Shown: one piece after another, positions 6,501 through 14,311 of the stretch
How the letters are laid out: each line of letters starts with the position of its first letter
How positions within the stretch are numbered: position 1 is the stretch's first letter
Assembly: GCA_002359635.1 (NCBI GenBank)
Contig: DENJ01000076.1
Coordinates: 1-27,248, forward strand
Source of the DNA: Burkholderiales bacterium UBA2647
GTDB taxonomy: Bacteria > Pseudomonadota > Gammaproteobacteria > Burkholderiales > Burkholderiaceae_E
Direction of reading: 5' to 3'
DNA length: 27,248 bases
Notes under the pieces: model-generated
What the model saw: the letters and a program-made list of their open reading frames with translations, nothing else
Told to the model about the DNA's origin: nothing
Database searches by the model: none
Translations under genes and position numbers: made by a program

Positions 6501-7619
6501 TCAATCGTTTAATAATCTTGTGCCAACTTGTCGCAACTGGCCTTGAGCAATCAAGTCGTCGATGGCCCAAGCAAGCGCCTGCCCGGCTTGCATTTGCATC
6601 TGTTTAGCGCACGAGGCTGGCAGCGAGGCGGTGGCTAAGTATTTATCGAGCGCAGCCCTATCGGCCCACTCCAAATCGAGCATCAGAAACTTTAACAAGA
6701 CTTTGAGCGCATGCCTTGCGTGTTTGGCGGGGTCATCGCGCATGGCAACAAGTCGTTTTCGCGCCAACAAAAGCGCCTGATCAACATCGGCAAAGGCAGG
6801 GCCATGGCCAGGGAAGACCCAACGGGGCTGCAAAAACTCAATCAGATCGAGCATCGCTTCTTGTTCTGAAAAACCTGACTCGCCTTCGAGTTCGGGGAAA
6901 ATCACACCAAAACCGTCAGCCCATAAGACATCGGCTGAGATAAGCAGGCCATGGCTTGCCTCAAAAAAGACAAGCGACTCGGGATCATGTCCTGGGGCAG
7001 CATGCGCTTCCCAGCAAAGTCCGCCGCTTTCGATCTTATCGCCGGACTTCAGGCTCGCATCGGCATGAAAACGCTGGCAGCGTTGTCCTGTTGCCTGAAA
7101 GCTGAGCGACATCGCGTCCCAATCGCGCACGGCCTGAAAGCTCGCCGCCGGCACAAGAAGCTCGCAGTCAAAACTTTGCTGCAAAAGGGCATTGGCGCCG
7201 CAATGGTCTGAGTGCAAATGGGTGTTGACAAGCCTGCGCAGTGTCGTGTTGCCGAGCATCTGGTGCACTTGTTCGCGGGTTTTGTGGGCATGCTTGATGT
7301 AGCCGCTGTCAAAAAGTGTCGCGCCTTCTTGATCATCGAGTATCAAGACCGAGTTACACGAGAGCCAATCACGTTGGATAAAGCGAAGCTTATCGGGCCA
7401 CTGCGGATGGCTTGATGCATCGCAAAGTACACGGGCAGGCTTCGACGCTCGTGCCTGCTTTCGCCGCGCTTTAATGGCGGCAAGCACTTTTAAACGCGCT
7501 GCATCGTTCAAACTGCCCCAACTCGCGATCTCATCGATGTTTCTCAGGCAGCCTTCGCAAAAACCGCTCGTGGGGTCCATGCGACAAAGAGAAATACAAG
7601 GTGACGCTATATTGGCCAA
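6501..7619 (-). CDS. DUF1289-metallo-beta-lactamase-fold fusion hydrolase
   Basis: Two domains lie in 372 aa. Residues about 5-50 are a DUF1289 module with four cysteines, Cys8, Cys12, Cys21 and Cys24 (SPCISLC and GFCEGC), likely a small metal or Fe-S site. From about residue 75 there is an MBL hydrolase with HLHSDH (134-139), His211 (PGHDPES), Asp230 (ISADVLW) and His272 (FPGHGP), the full di-metal ligand set. MBL relatives include glyoxalase II-like and CoA-thioester hydrolases. The start is TTG at 7619: no in-frame ATG exists upstream before the cysteine motif, and an internal ATG at residue 14 would cut that motif. The ribosome binding site is weak. It lies 102 bp after HMG-CoA lyase, with a 15-bp repeat array in the gap, and 22 bp before the GNAT gene. 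Confidence 0.82.
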   Translation of the reverse strand: MANIASPCISLCRMDPTSGFCEGCLRNIDEIASWGSLNDAARLKVLAAIKARRKQARASKPARVLCDASSHPQWPDKLRFIQRDWLSCNSVLILDDQEGATLFDSGYIKHAHKTREQVHQMLGNTTLRRLVNTHLHSDHCGANALLQQSFDCELLVPAASFQAVRDWDAMSLSFQATGQRCQRFHADASLKSGDKIESGGLCWEAHAAPGHDPESLVFFEASHGLLISADVLWADGFGVIFPELEGESGFSEQEAMLDLIEFLQPRWVFPGHGPAFADVDQALLLARKRLVAMRDDPAKHARHALKVLLKFLMLDLEWADRAALDKYLATASLPASCAKQMQMQAGQALAWAIDDLIAQGQLRQVGTRLLND

Positions 7620-7656
7620 GATAAACCGCCGTGGATTGATTGGATGACGCGTGCTT

Positions 7657-7731
7657 GCAGCTTAGGGGCCAGCCACTTCAGAGCGCGCCACTTCAGGGCC
7701 CGCCACTTCAGAGCCCGCCACTTAAGCACCA
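7657..7731 (-). repeat. 15-bp tandem repeat array at and below the 3' end of HMG-CoA lyase
   Basis: On the minus strand the units are TGGTGCTTAAGTGGC (7717-7731), GGGCTCTGAAGTGGC (7702-7716), GGGCCCTGAAGTGGC (7687-7701) and GCGCTCTGAAGTGGC (7672-7686). A degenerate fifth unit follows at 7657-7671. The first unit contains the stop codon of HMG-CoA lyase. Read in the same frame, the central units encode VAGSE, VAGPE and VARSE, and the outer two units carry TAA exactly where the central ones have GAA. Confidence 0.9.
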
Positions 7732-8705
7732 GCAGCTTCGGCATCTGAAGCCTCGCGGTGGCGCTTTTTGGCGGCAAGTGCGTTGCCAACGCGAGTCTGG
7801 GGTCGGATGCCTGTTTGCTCACAAATCCACTGACCGGTCTCGACCAATTGATCGAGATCAAGCCCCGTTGAAACGCCCAGCCCCTCAAGCAGGTAAACCA
7901 CATCCTCGGTGGCGACATTGCCGGTTGCACCTTTGGCATAAGGGCAGCCACCAAGACCTGCAATCGAGGAGTCAAAACGGCGAATGCCCACGTCCAAGCA
8001 GGCAACAATATTTGCGATCGCTTGCCCGTAGGTGTCATGGAAGTGGCCCGATAAAGAATCAGCGCCCAGCCTTTGAGCGCAGGCGGCCATGACCTTGCCG
8101 ACTTGATCGGCTGTGCCAACGCCAATCGTGTCGGCAATGCCGATCTCGTCGCAACCCATATCGGCAAAACGCTGGCTGACCTCGAGCACGCTTGCAAGGC
8201 TAACCTCCCCCTGATAAGGGCAGCCAAAAGCAACCGATACCGCTGCACGCAGCCTTAAGCCATGGGCTTTTGCCGCATGCGCAACCGGCTCAAAACGGGC
8301 CAATGACTCGGCAATGGAGCAGTTGATATTGCGTTGCGAAAAAGCCTCGGAAGCGGCGCCGAAAATCACCACCTCGTCGGCACCTGCTGCAAGCGCTGCC
8401 TCAAAGCCCTTCATGTTCGGTGTGAGCGCGCTGTAGCGACCGCCAGCCCTGCGCTTCATGCCGGCAAAAACAACTTCGGTGCCTGCCATTTGGGGCGTCC
8501 ATTTTGGCGAAACAAACGAGCCGACCTCAATAGACAAGCAACCGGCCTTTGATAGCCGATCGACCAGGCCGATCTTTAAGCCATGTTCAATGAACTGCTT
8601 TTCATTTTGTAGTCCGTCGCGCGGACCGACTTCGGTGATCAGTACCTCGGCCGGGCGGCTTGTTGAGCGAGCTGTTTGCGCCGATGCGCTGCGACTTGAT
8701 GCCAT
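7722..8705 (-). CDS. mvaB: Hydroxymethylglutaryl-CoA lyase
   Basis: It splits HMG-CoA into acetoacetate and acetyl-CoA, the last step of leucine breakdown (liuE role). I start at ATG 8705, which has AAGGA 6 nt upstream, giving 327 aa; the longer reading from 8762 would overlap the preceding gene. The TIM-barrel lyase motifs are all present: GPRDGLQNE with Arg29 and Asp30, the metal ligands in GHFHDTYG (His221, His223), and the active-site cysteine loop GLGGCPYAKGATGNVATED with Cys254. The first about 18 residues are a low-complexity Ser/Ala-rich leader, and the last about 10 (EASDAEAAGA) merge into the 15-bp repeat. It follows ghrA by 25 bp and fits the chain liuA-liuB-liuC-liuD-mvaB. Confidence 0.95.
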   Translation of the reverse strand: MASSRSASAQTARSTSRPAEVLITEVGPRDGLQNEKQFIEHGLKIGLVDRLSKAGCLSIEVGSFVSPKWTPQMAGTEVVFAGMKRRAGGRYSALTPNMKGFEAALAAGADEVVIFGAASEAFSQRNINCSIAESLARFEPVAHAAKAHGLRLRAAVSVAFGCPYQGEVSLASVLEVSQRFADMGCDEIGIADTIGVGTADQVGKVMAACAQRLGADSLSGHFHDTYGQAIANIVACLDVGIRRFDSSIAGLGGCPYAKGATGNVATEDVVYLLEGLGVSTGLDLDQLVETGQWICEQTGIRPQTRVGNALAAKKRHREASDAEAAGA

Positions 8706-8730
8706 GCCATGTCCTTGCACGAGGGTCTTA

Positions 8731-9660
8731 CTAATAAGCAAGCTTGCGGTCGATCTTTCCACTTGGAGACTCGCCGCTGATGAGTTGCATGATCTTAGCG
8801 GCGATTTGCTTCACCGCAGGCTGCAAGAGGGTGCACGCCGCCACATGGGGTGTGATGCGGACCTTGGGGTGCTGCCAAAAACGACTTGAGGGATCGAGCG
8901 GCTCCTGGCAAAACACATCGAGGCTTGCCCCTGCCAGCAGGCCGTGATCGAGCGCGTGAAGCAAGTCGGCTTCAACCACCAGAGGACCTCTTGCCACATT
9001 GATGAGCCAAGCTCCGGGTCTGAGCAGGTCCAAGGCTTCGGCGTTGATCATCCCGCGGGTTTTTTCGGTAAGCGGTGCCAGCAAGATCAGGATGCGAGTG
9101 GCCTGCAAAAACCGTTGCCAGTTCGCTGGTGAATCGTCTTGACGTCTGAAGCCCTGCACCGGAAAGCCAAGCGCCTGAAGGCTTGTAGCAACTTGCTGGC
9201 CAAGCACCCCCATGCCCAAGATACCGACGGGATAATCAAGCGCATCAAGCGGTTCACGCTGCTGCCAGCGCCCGTGTCGTTGATCCTCGGCATAGGCCTC
9301 GCGCTGCCCGAGGACATGCAAACACTCCAGCGCACAGTACTGCGCCATTTGCAGGCCCATGCCAGCATCTTCGAGTCGATAAATCGCAAGATCGGCCGGA
9401 ACCGTCTTTGAACGCAAAATCGCATCCACACCCGCGCCGGCATTGAAAAAGGCTTTGAGTTGGGGTTGTGCGGCAAAAAAAGCCGCCGGTGGCAACCAAC
9501 CCACCGCGTAGTCGGCCTTGATTGGATTGTTGGCGGAGGCCTGAGCGTTGTATGGACTGACCTCAGCCTCGATCCCAGACCCGGCAAAGGCTGCTTGAAG
9601 GGCTTGCGTCCAATTCAGGCGCTCTTTTTCATCAGCAAAAACCACAGCAATCTTCATCAT
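8731..9660 (-). CDS. ghrA: 2-hydroxyacid dehydrogenase, glyoxylate/hydroxypyruvate reductase A type
   Basis: This 309-aa NAD(P)H-dependent cytosolic enzyme would reduce a 2-oxoacid such as glyoxylate or hydroxypyruvate. The Rossmann loop GMGVLG is at 149-154. The catalytic trio of D-isomer-specific 2-hydroxyacid dehydrogenases is Arg224 (NVARGPL), Glu253 (CQEPLDP) and His272 (TPHVAA). Length and the WLPP and NAGAGVDAI segments match GhrA rather than longer family members. Two ATGs stand in tandem at 9660 and 9657; 12 bp separate it from liuD and 25 bp from mvaB, so it sits inside the leucine operon. It is not a required step of leucine catabolism; it might use 2-oxoisocaproate or related branched oxoacids, but that is inference. 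Confidence 0.88.
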   Translation of the reverse strand: MMKIAVVFADEKERLNWTQALQAAFAGSGIEAEVSPYNAQASANNPIKADYAVGWLPPAAFFAAQPQLKAFFNAGAGVDAILRSKTVPADLAIYRLEDAGMGLQMAQYCALECLHVLGQREAYAEDQRHGRWQQREPLDALDYPVGILGMGVLGQQVATSLQALGFPVQGFRRQDDSPANWQRFLQATRILILLAPLTEKTRGMINAEALDLLRPGAWLINVARGPLVVEADLLHALDHGLLAGASLDVFCQEPLDPSSRFWQHPKVRITPHVAACTLLQPAVKQIAAKIMQLISGESPSGKIDRKLAY

Positions 9661-9672
9661 GCTAAAGCCTTC

Positions 9673-11823
9673 TCATTGCGGCTCGGGCTTTGCGATGCTT
9701 GCCAAGTGCGCGCCATCGGGCACTTGATCGCCAAGGCCACACGCCAGCGTCACCAATTCCCCGGCACAGGGCGCAACAAGGCTGTGCTCCATTTTCATCG
9801 CTTCCATCACCAACAGCACTTGACCGGCTTGCACATGATCGCCCTGGGAGGCATGGAGCGCAACGATTTTTCCTGGCATCGGGGCAAGAAGTGCACCCTC
9901 GCTTTGCTGCTTGCTTTCGGTGGGATTGTCGTCGAGCAAGATTTGCCATGCGTTGCTGTTGTTTGCAAAGTCGAGCGTGATTTGCTGTTGGTCGAGCCCA
10001 ATCAGCCTGGCTCGCAAGCGGATGGTGCTTTCGCCGTGGGGCCACGTCTCCTGACTGGCTTGCAAGGCTCTCGGCTCGCAAGCCTCAAAGCTGGCCGCAA
10101 GTTCAAGGGCTGAGGCCTTAAGGGTTTGCGATGGATACGTTTGCGATCGATTGGCTAGGGGTGGCGTGGTTTTCAAGTCGCCATCTCGCAAACGCCAGGA
10201 ACGGCCAAGAACCGATACGGTCAAGTCAGGCAGCCACTGGATGTCGATCTTCTCCTCATGCGAAGAGGCCACATCATCCATGGCACGCAATCGAAGTTGA
10301 TGGCGTGCGGGATCACTTGCCTGTAGCCCATGGTGGCGCCAGCCGTCGAAGCGATCGAAGGCATCCCAGGATTGGCTTGACGGTTGGTTCAGTGCCCATG
10401 CCGCAGCGATCGTCAGAAGGGATTCAAGCCTTTCTTGATCACTTATCGGCGGCGCGAGATGATCGATCTCACGCTCGATCAGCGCGGTGCTTAAGCGGCC
10501 CGCTTGCACATCGGGATGGGCGATCAGTTGTTGCAGGAAAGCGCGATTGTTTGAGGGGCCAAGCACCGAGCTTGCGGCAAGCGCCTGACGCATGCTTGCA
10601 AGCGCGTGTTGGCGATCCTTGCCATGGACAATGATCTTGGCAATCATCGGGTCGTAATCCCCGCTGATCACATCGCCCTCTCTGATGCCCGCATCAATCC
10701 GGATTGGCGCACTCAGATCGAACTGTGCCGCTTCAGGAAAGCAAAGCGATTGAACCTGCCCGATGGAGGGTAGAAAACCTCGGCGAGGATTCTCCGCATA
10801 AAGCCTTGCTTCGATGGCATGGCCCTTGGCCTCGATGTGGTCCCAATGGGCGGGCAAGGGCTCACCCATGGCAACTTTGAGCTGCCAGGCCACCAAATCC
10901 TCACCCAAAATCATCTCGGTGACCGGGTGCTCGACTTGCAAGCGGGTGTTCATCTCCATGAAGAAAAAATCACCGGCTGGATCGACGATGAATTCTACGG
11001 TGCCTGCACCCACATATTGCACCGAGCGCGCTGCGGCGATGGCCGCCATGCTCATGGCCTGACGCTTTTGCGGACTCCAGCCCGGTGCGGGCGCCTCTTC
11101 AATGACTTTTTGATGTCGTCGCTGCAAGCTGCAATCGCGCTCGAGTAGTGAGACGATTTTGCCGTGCTGGTCGCCAAAAATCTGGACCTCGATATGTCTG
11201 GGTTCGACGATATAGCGCTCGATCAATACCTGTGCATCACCGAAACTCGATAAGGCTTCGCGCTGACAGGATGCTAGCGCCGCTGCAAAGTCAGTGGCCT
11301 CATCCACCCGGCGCATACCTTTGCCGCCACCGCCCGCGGTTGCCTTGATCAGGACCGGATAGCCCACAAGTGCTGCCTGCTCTTTGAGGAAATCAGCATC
11401 TTGGCGCTCGCCGTAATACCCCGGTACCAGCGCGACGCCCGCTGCTGCCATCAAGGCTTTGGCCTTGGCCTTGCTTCCCATCGCAGCAATTGCGCCAGGG
11501 CTAGGTCCCACAAAACACATGCCTGCATCGATGACCGCTTGAGCAAACCCGGCATTTTCTGACAAGAAACCATAACCCGGATGAATCGCATCAGCGCTTG
11601 AGTTGGCTGCGGCCTTGAGCAAGACGGCTTGGTTGAGGTAAGAGAGCCGCGCCGCTGGGGGGCCGATGAAAACCGCCTCGTCGGCCAAAGCAACATGAGC
11701 CGAGTGGCGATCAGCTTCTGAATAGACAGCAATACAGTGGATGCCTAGTTGTTGTGCACTACGTATAACCCGGCAAGCGATCTCGCCGCGGTTGGCGATC
11801 AGAAGCCTTCGGATTGCTTTCAC
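9673..11823 (-). CDS. liuD: 3-methylcrotonyl-CoA carboxylase alpha subunit (biotin carboxylase + biotin carrier)
   Basis: This 716-aa biotin-containing subunit carboxylates its own biotin with ATP and bicarbonate; the beta subunit (liuB, two genes upstream) then transfers CO2 to 3-methylcrotonyl-CoA. The N-terminal domain opens IANRGEIACRVIR (9-21). The ATP-grasp glycine loop GGGGKGM is at 164-170, ERDCSLQRRHQK at 228-239 and EMNTRLQVEHPVTE at 290-303. The biotin carrier domain is at the C-terminus with EAMKME and biotinyl Lys677. Between them, about residues 460-630 is a divergent linker typical of MCC. The start is GTG 11823, whose G-T-G-A overlaps the liuC stop, implying translational coupling. 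At 716 aa it is slightly longer than usual MCC alpha (about 650-680). Confidence 0.95.
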   Translation of the reverse strand: MKAIRRLLIANRGEIACRVIRSAQQLGIHCIAVYSEADRHSAHVALADEAVFIGPPAARLSYLNQAVLLKAAANSSADAIHPGYGFLSENAGFAQAVIDAGMCFVGPSPGAIAAMGSKAKAKALMAAAGVALVPGYYGERQDADFLKEQAALVGYPVLIKATAGGGGKGMRRVDEATDFAAALASCQREALSSFGDAQVLIERYIVEPRHIEVQIFGDQHGKIVSLLERDCSLQRRHQKVIEEAPAPGWSPQKRQAMSMAAIAAARSVQYVGAGTVEFIVDPAGDFFFMEMNTRLQVEHPVTEMILGEDLVAWQLKVAMGEPLPAHWDHIEAKGHAIEARLYAENPRRGFLPSIGQVQSLCFPEAAQFDLSAPIRIDAGIREGDVISGDYDPMIAKIIVHGKDRQHALASMRQALAASSVLGPSNNRAFLQQLIAHPDVQAGRLSTALIEREIDHLAPPISDQERLESLLTIAAAWALNQPSSQSWDAFDRFDGWRHHGLQASDPARHQLRLRAMDDVASSHEEKIDIQWLPDLTVSVLGRSWRLRDGDLKTTPPLANRSQTYPSQTLKASALELAASFEACEPRALQASQETWPHGESTIRLRARLIGLDQQQITLDFANNSNAWQILLDDNPTESKQQSEGALLAPMPGKIVALHASQGDHVQAGQVLLVMEAMKMEHSLVAPCAGELVTLACGLGDQVPDGAHLASIAKPEPQ

Positions 11824-12623
11824 GTTTGTTGGTCCAGGCTCGCGAGCCAGGCAGGCTTGCGCTTTTCGAAAAATGCCGCAATACCCTCTTGGGCCTCATC
11901 GCTTGCCCGAACCTGGGCGATGCGTGCTGCGGTTTCGGCACTCAACGCGTCATCGATGACTTTGCCAGCGACATCGGCGATCAATTGCTTGCAATGCCCC
12001 ATCGCCTGCGGTCCGGCTGCAAGCAATTGGCCGAGCATGCCATTAACGGCGCCGTCGAGTTCGTCTTCAGGAACAATGCTTTGCACCAATCCGATGCGCC
12101 AGGCTTCGGCAGCCTCAAAGACTTCGGCGCTTAAGAAGTAGCGTCTTGCCTGACGCTCGCCAATCGCCTTGATCACATAAGGACTAATCATGGCCGGAAT
12201 AAGCCCAAGCTTGACTTCGGAGAGGCAAAAGCGGGTGTCTGCGCTGGCAATCGCAATATCGCAGGCAGCAACCAAACCCATGCCGCCAGCGAAGGCGGCA
12301 CCATGCACCCGAGCGACCGTGGGTTTGGGGCTTCGGTGCAACAGACGCAAAACCCCTGCAAGCCTTCCCGAATCGGCGCGAGCTTCGTCTGGGCTCATCG
12401 CGCGCGCCTTTTTCATCCATGCCAAATCACCGCCTGCACAAAAGGCCTTACCGCGGCCTGCAAGCAAGATGACGCGTACTTCATCGTCGCTGATCGCGTT
12501 ATCAAGCGCATGTGTGAGTTCGCCGAGCATGACATCGTTCATCGCGTTACGCAGATCAGGACGGTTGAGCCAGATCAGGCCAACGCCCTGGTTGAGCTCA
12601 CATTGAAGGGTTTGATAGGTCAC
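11820..12623 (-). CDS. liuC: Methylglutaconyl-CoA hydratase (enoyl-CoA hydratase/isomerase family)
   Basis: This 267-aa crotonase-fold enzyme is placed between the two carboxylase genes, as liuC usually is, and would hydrate 3-methylglutaconyl-CoA to HMG-CoA. The oxyanion-hole segments are AFCAGGDLAWM (60-70) and HGAAFAGGMGL (107-117). Of the two classical catalytic glutamates, the second is present as Glu136 (SEVKLGL); the first position is Gly116/Leu117-like (GGMGL instead of GGCEL), which I recall as normal for bacterial LiuC. The start is GTG 12623, with AAGGA 9 nt upstream. The 65-bp gap to liuB holds a small hairpin; the 3' end overlaps liuD by GTGA. Confidence 0.92.
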   Translation of the reverse strand: MTYQTLQCELNQGVGLIWLNRPDLRNAMNDVMLGELTHALDNAISDDEVRVILLAGRGKAFCAGGDLAWMKKARAMSPDEARADSGRLAGVLRLLHRSPKPTVARVHGAAFAGGMGLVAACDIAIASADTRFCLSEVKLGLIPAMISPYVIKAIGERQARRYFLSAEVFEAAEAWRIGLVQSIVPEDELDGAVNGMLGQLLAAGPQAMGHCKQLIADVAGKVIDDALSAETAARIAQVRASDEAQEGIAAFFEKRKPAWLASLDQQT

Positions 12624-12661
12624 GATGGCAATTCCTTGGTCGATGCCTGGCTCAGGCGGGG

Positions 12662-12677
12662 CGATGAGGCTTCATCG
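12662..12677 (-). other. Small hairpin in the liuB-liuC spacer
   Basis: A perfect 6-bp inverted repeat, CGATGA (12662-12667) and TCATCG (12672-12677) with a 4-nt loop, lies in the only sizeable gap within the liuB-liuC-liuD block. No T-run follows on the minus strand, so a terminator is unlikely. It may mark an mRNA processing or stability element between the carboxylase genes. Confidence 0.45.
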
Positions 12678-12688
12678 AAGCAACAACA

Positions 12689-14311
12689 TTACATGCGAAA
12701 CACGCCAAAGCGGCTTAGCTGCGCAGGGCTTTGTAAACTCATGCTGAGACCTAGGGCAATCACCCGGCGCGTGTCCTCAGGGTGGATGACGCCATCGTCC
12801 CAGAGCCTTGCACTGGCGTAATAGGGGTGCCCCTCGCGCTCATACTGGGCGCGGATCGGTGCTTTAAAGGCTTCGATTTCTTCGCCGCTCATGCTCTGTC
12901 CGCGCAAGGCCAAGGCATCTTGGCGTACGGTTGCCAGTACCGAGGCGGCTTGTTCGCCACCCATCACCGAAATGCGAGCATTGGGCCACATAAACAATAG
13001 CCTAGGCGAGTAGGCGCGACCGCACATACCGTAGTTGCCGGCGCCAAAGCTGCCACCGATAATCACTGTGAATTTAGGCACCTTGGCGCAGGCCACCGCG
13101 GTCACCATCTTTGCACCAGCACGGGCGATGCCCTCGTTTTCGTACTTGCGACCGACCATAAAGCCGGTGATGTTTTGCAAAAAAATAAGCGGTATGCCGC
13201 GTTGGCAGCACAACTCGATAAAGTGCGCGCCCTTATTGGCCGATTCAGCAAACAAAATGCCGTTGTTGGCCACAATCCCGACCGGGATGCCGTGCCAGTG
13301 AGCAAAACCTGTGACGAGCGTGCTGCCATAGCGGGCTTTGAACGCTTCAAACTCAGACCCATCGACTAAACGGGCAATAATTTCTCTTACGTCGAAGGGT
13401 TTACGAGGGTCGGCTGGGATGATGCCATGGAGTTCGCGTGGGTCATACGCGGGCTCGATGCTCTCTCGAAGGTCAAGTCGCTCGGCAACGCTGCCCGATA
13501 CGGCGGGCCGTGGGGTTGTTGCGAGCAGACTGCGTGCAATCGACAGCGCATGGCGGTCATTCTCGGCAAAGTAATCAGCAACACCCGATAAACGGGTGTG
13601 AACATCGGCACCGCCTAGTTCCTCGGCACTGACTTCTTCGCCGGTAGCGGCTTTGACCAATGGTGGCCCGCCTAAAAAGATGGTTCCTTGTTCGCGCACG
13701 ATGATTGACTGATCGCTCATCGCAGGCACGTAGGCACCACCTGCCGTGCAAGAACCCATCACCACAGCAATTTGCGCAATGCCCTGTGCTGAGAGTCTGG
13801 CTTGGTTATAAAAAATACGGCCGAAATGTTCGCGATCAGGAAAAACCTGGTCTTGGTTGGGCAGATTCGCACCGCCCGAGTCGACCAGATAAACACAGGG
13901 CAAATGGTTTTCTTCGGCGATCTCCTGAGCCCTTAAGTGTTTCTTGACGGTCATGGGATAGTAGGTGCCACCCTTGACCGTTGCGTCATTGCACACCACC
14001 ATCACTTTGCGTCCATGCACCGAACCGACCCCGGTGATGATCCCGCCACAAGGAGCTTCGCCATCGTACATGCCATGAGCGGCCAGGGGCGAGAGCTCAA
14101 TGAATGCGCCGCCCGGGTCGAGCAGTTGCGCGACCCGATCTCGTGGCAGCAATTTGCCACGCGCCAAATGCTTGGCTTTTGCGGCCTCACCGCCACCGGC
14201 TGCGGCCAAACGGAGTTGTGCCTGCAAGTCCTCGCAGGCTGCTTGCATGGCCGCTTGATTGGCCTGAAAGCTGGCGTCCCTGGTTTGGATCTTGCTCTCG
14301 ATGCGGCTCAA
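12689..14311 (-). CDS. liuB: 3-methylcrotonyl-CoA carboxylase beta subunit (carboxyltransferase)
   Basis: I choose TTG 14311 as start: AGGAGG lies 7 nt upstream and the TTGA overlaps the stop of the preceding acyl-CoA dehydrogenase. The reading frame stays open upstream to 14404, but that part lies inside the other gene. The protein is then 540 aa, normal for MCC beta. It is a two-lobed carboxyltransferase: PCGGIITGVGSVHGRK (87-102), the acyl-CoA-binding VVMGSCTAGGAYVPA (183-197) and GTIFLGGPPLVKAATGEEV (209-227) in the N-lobe, then GILFAESANKGAHFIELC and FGAGNYGMCGRAYSP in the C-lobe. It transfers CO2 from the biotin of LiuD to 3-methylcrotonyl-CoA. The QDQVFPDREHFGR stretch is typical of MCC rather than propionyl-CoA carboxylase. 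Confidence 0.95.
   Translation of the reverse strand: MSRIESKIQTRDASFQANQAAMQAACEDLQAQLRLAAAGGGEAAKAKHLARGKLLPRDRVAQLLDPGGAFIELSPLAAHGMYDGEAPCGGIITGVGSVHGRKVMVVCNDATVKGGTYYPMTVKKHLRAQEIAEENHLPCVYLVDSGGANLPNQDQVFPDREHFGRIFYNQARLSAQGIAQIAVVMGSCTAGGAYVPAMSDQSIIVREQGTIFLGGPPLVKAATGEEVSAEELGGADVHTRLSGVADYFAENDRHALSIARSLLATTPRPAVSGSVAERLDLRESIEPAYDPRELHGIIPADPRKPFDVREIIARLVDGSEFEAFKARYGSTLVTGFAHWHGIPVGIVANNGILFAESANKGAHFIELCCQRGIPLIFLQNITGFMVGRKYENEGIARAGAKMVTAVACAKVPKFTVIIGGSFGAGNYGMCGRAYSPRLLFMWPNARISVMGGEQAASVLATVRQDALALRGQSMSGEEIEAFKAPIRAQYEREGHPYYASARLWDDGVIHPEDTRRVIALGLSMSLQSPAQLSRFGVFRM

Noticed and set aside
7657..7731. CRISPR array
   Set aside because: The units are contiguous 15-bp copies with no unique spacers and no cas genes nearby.
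7607..8248. Minus-strand frame ending in repeated ALKWR units
   Set aside because: It is an out-of-frame reading of the 15-bp repeat and the HMG-CoA lyase gene; the lyase frame has the catalytic motifs.
9460..10113. Open frame of 217 codons on the + strand over ghrA and liuD
   Set aside because: It straddles two well-supported minus-strand genes and has no family features.
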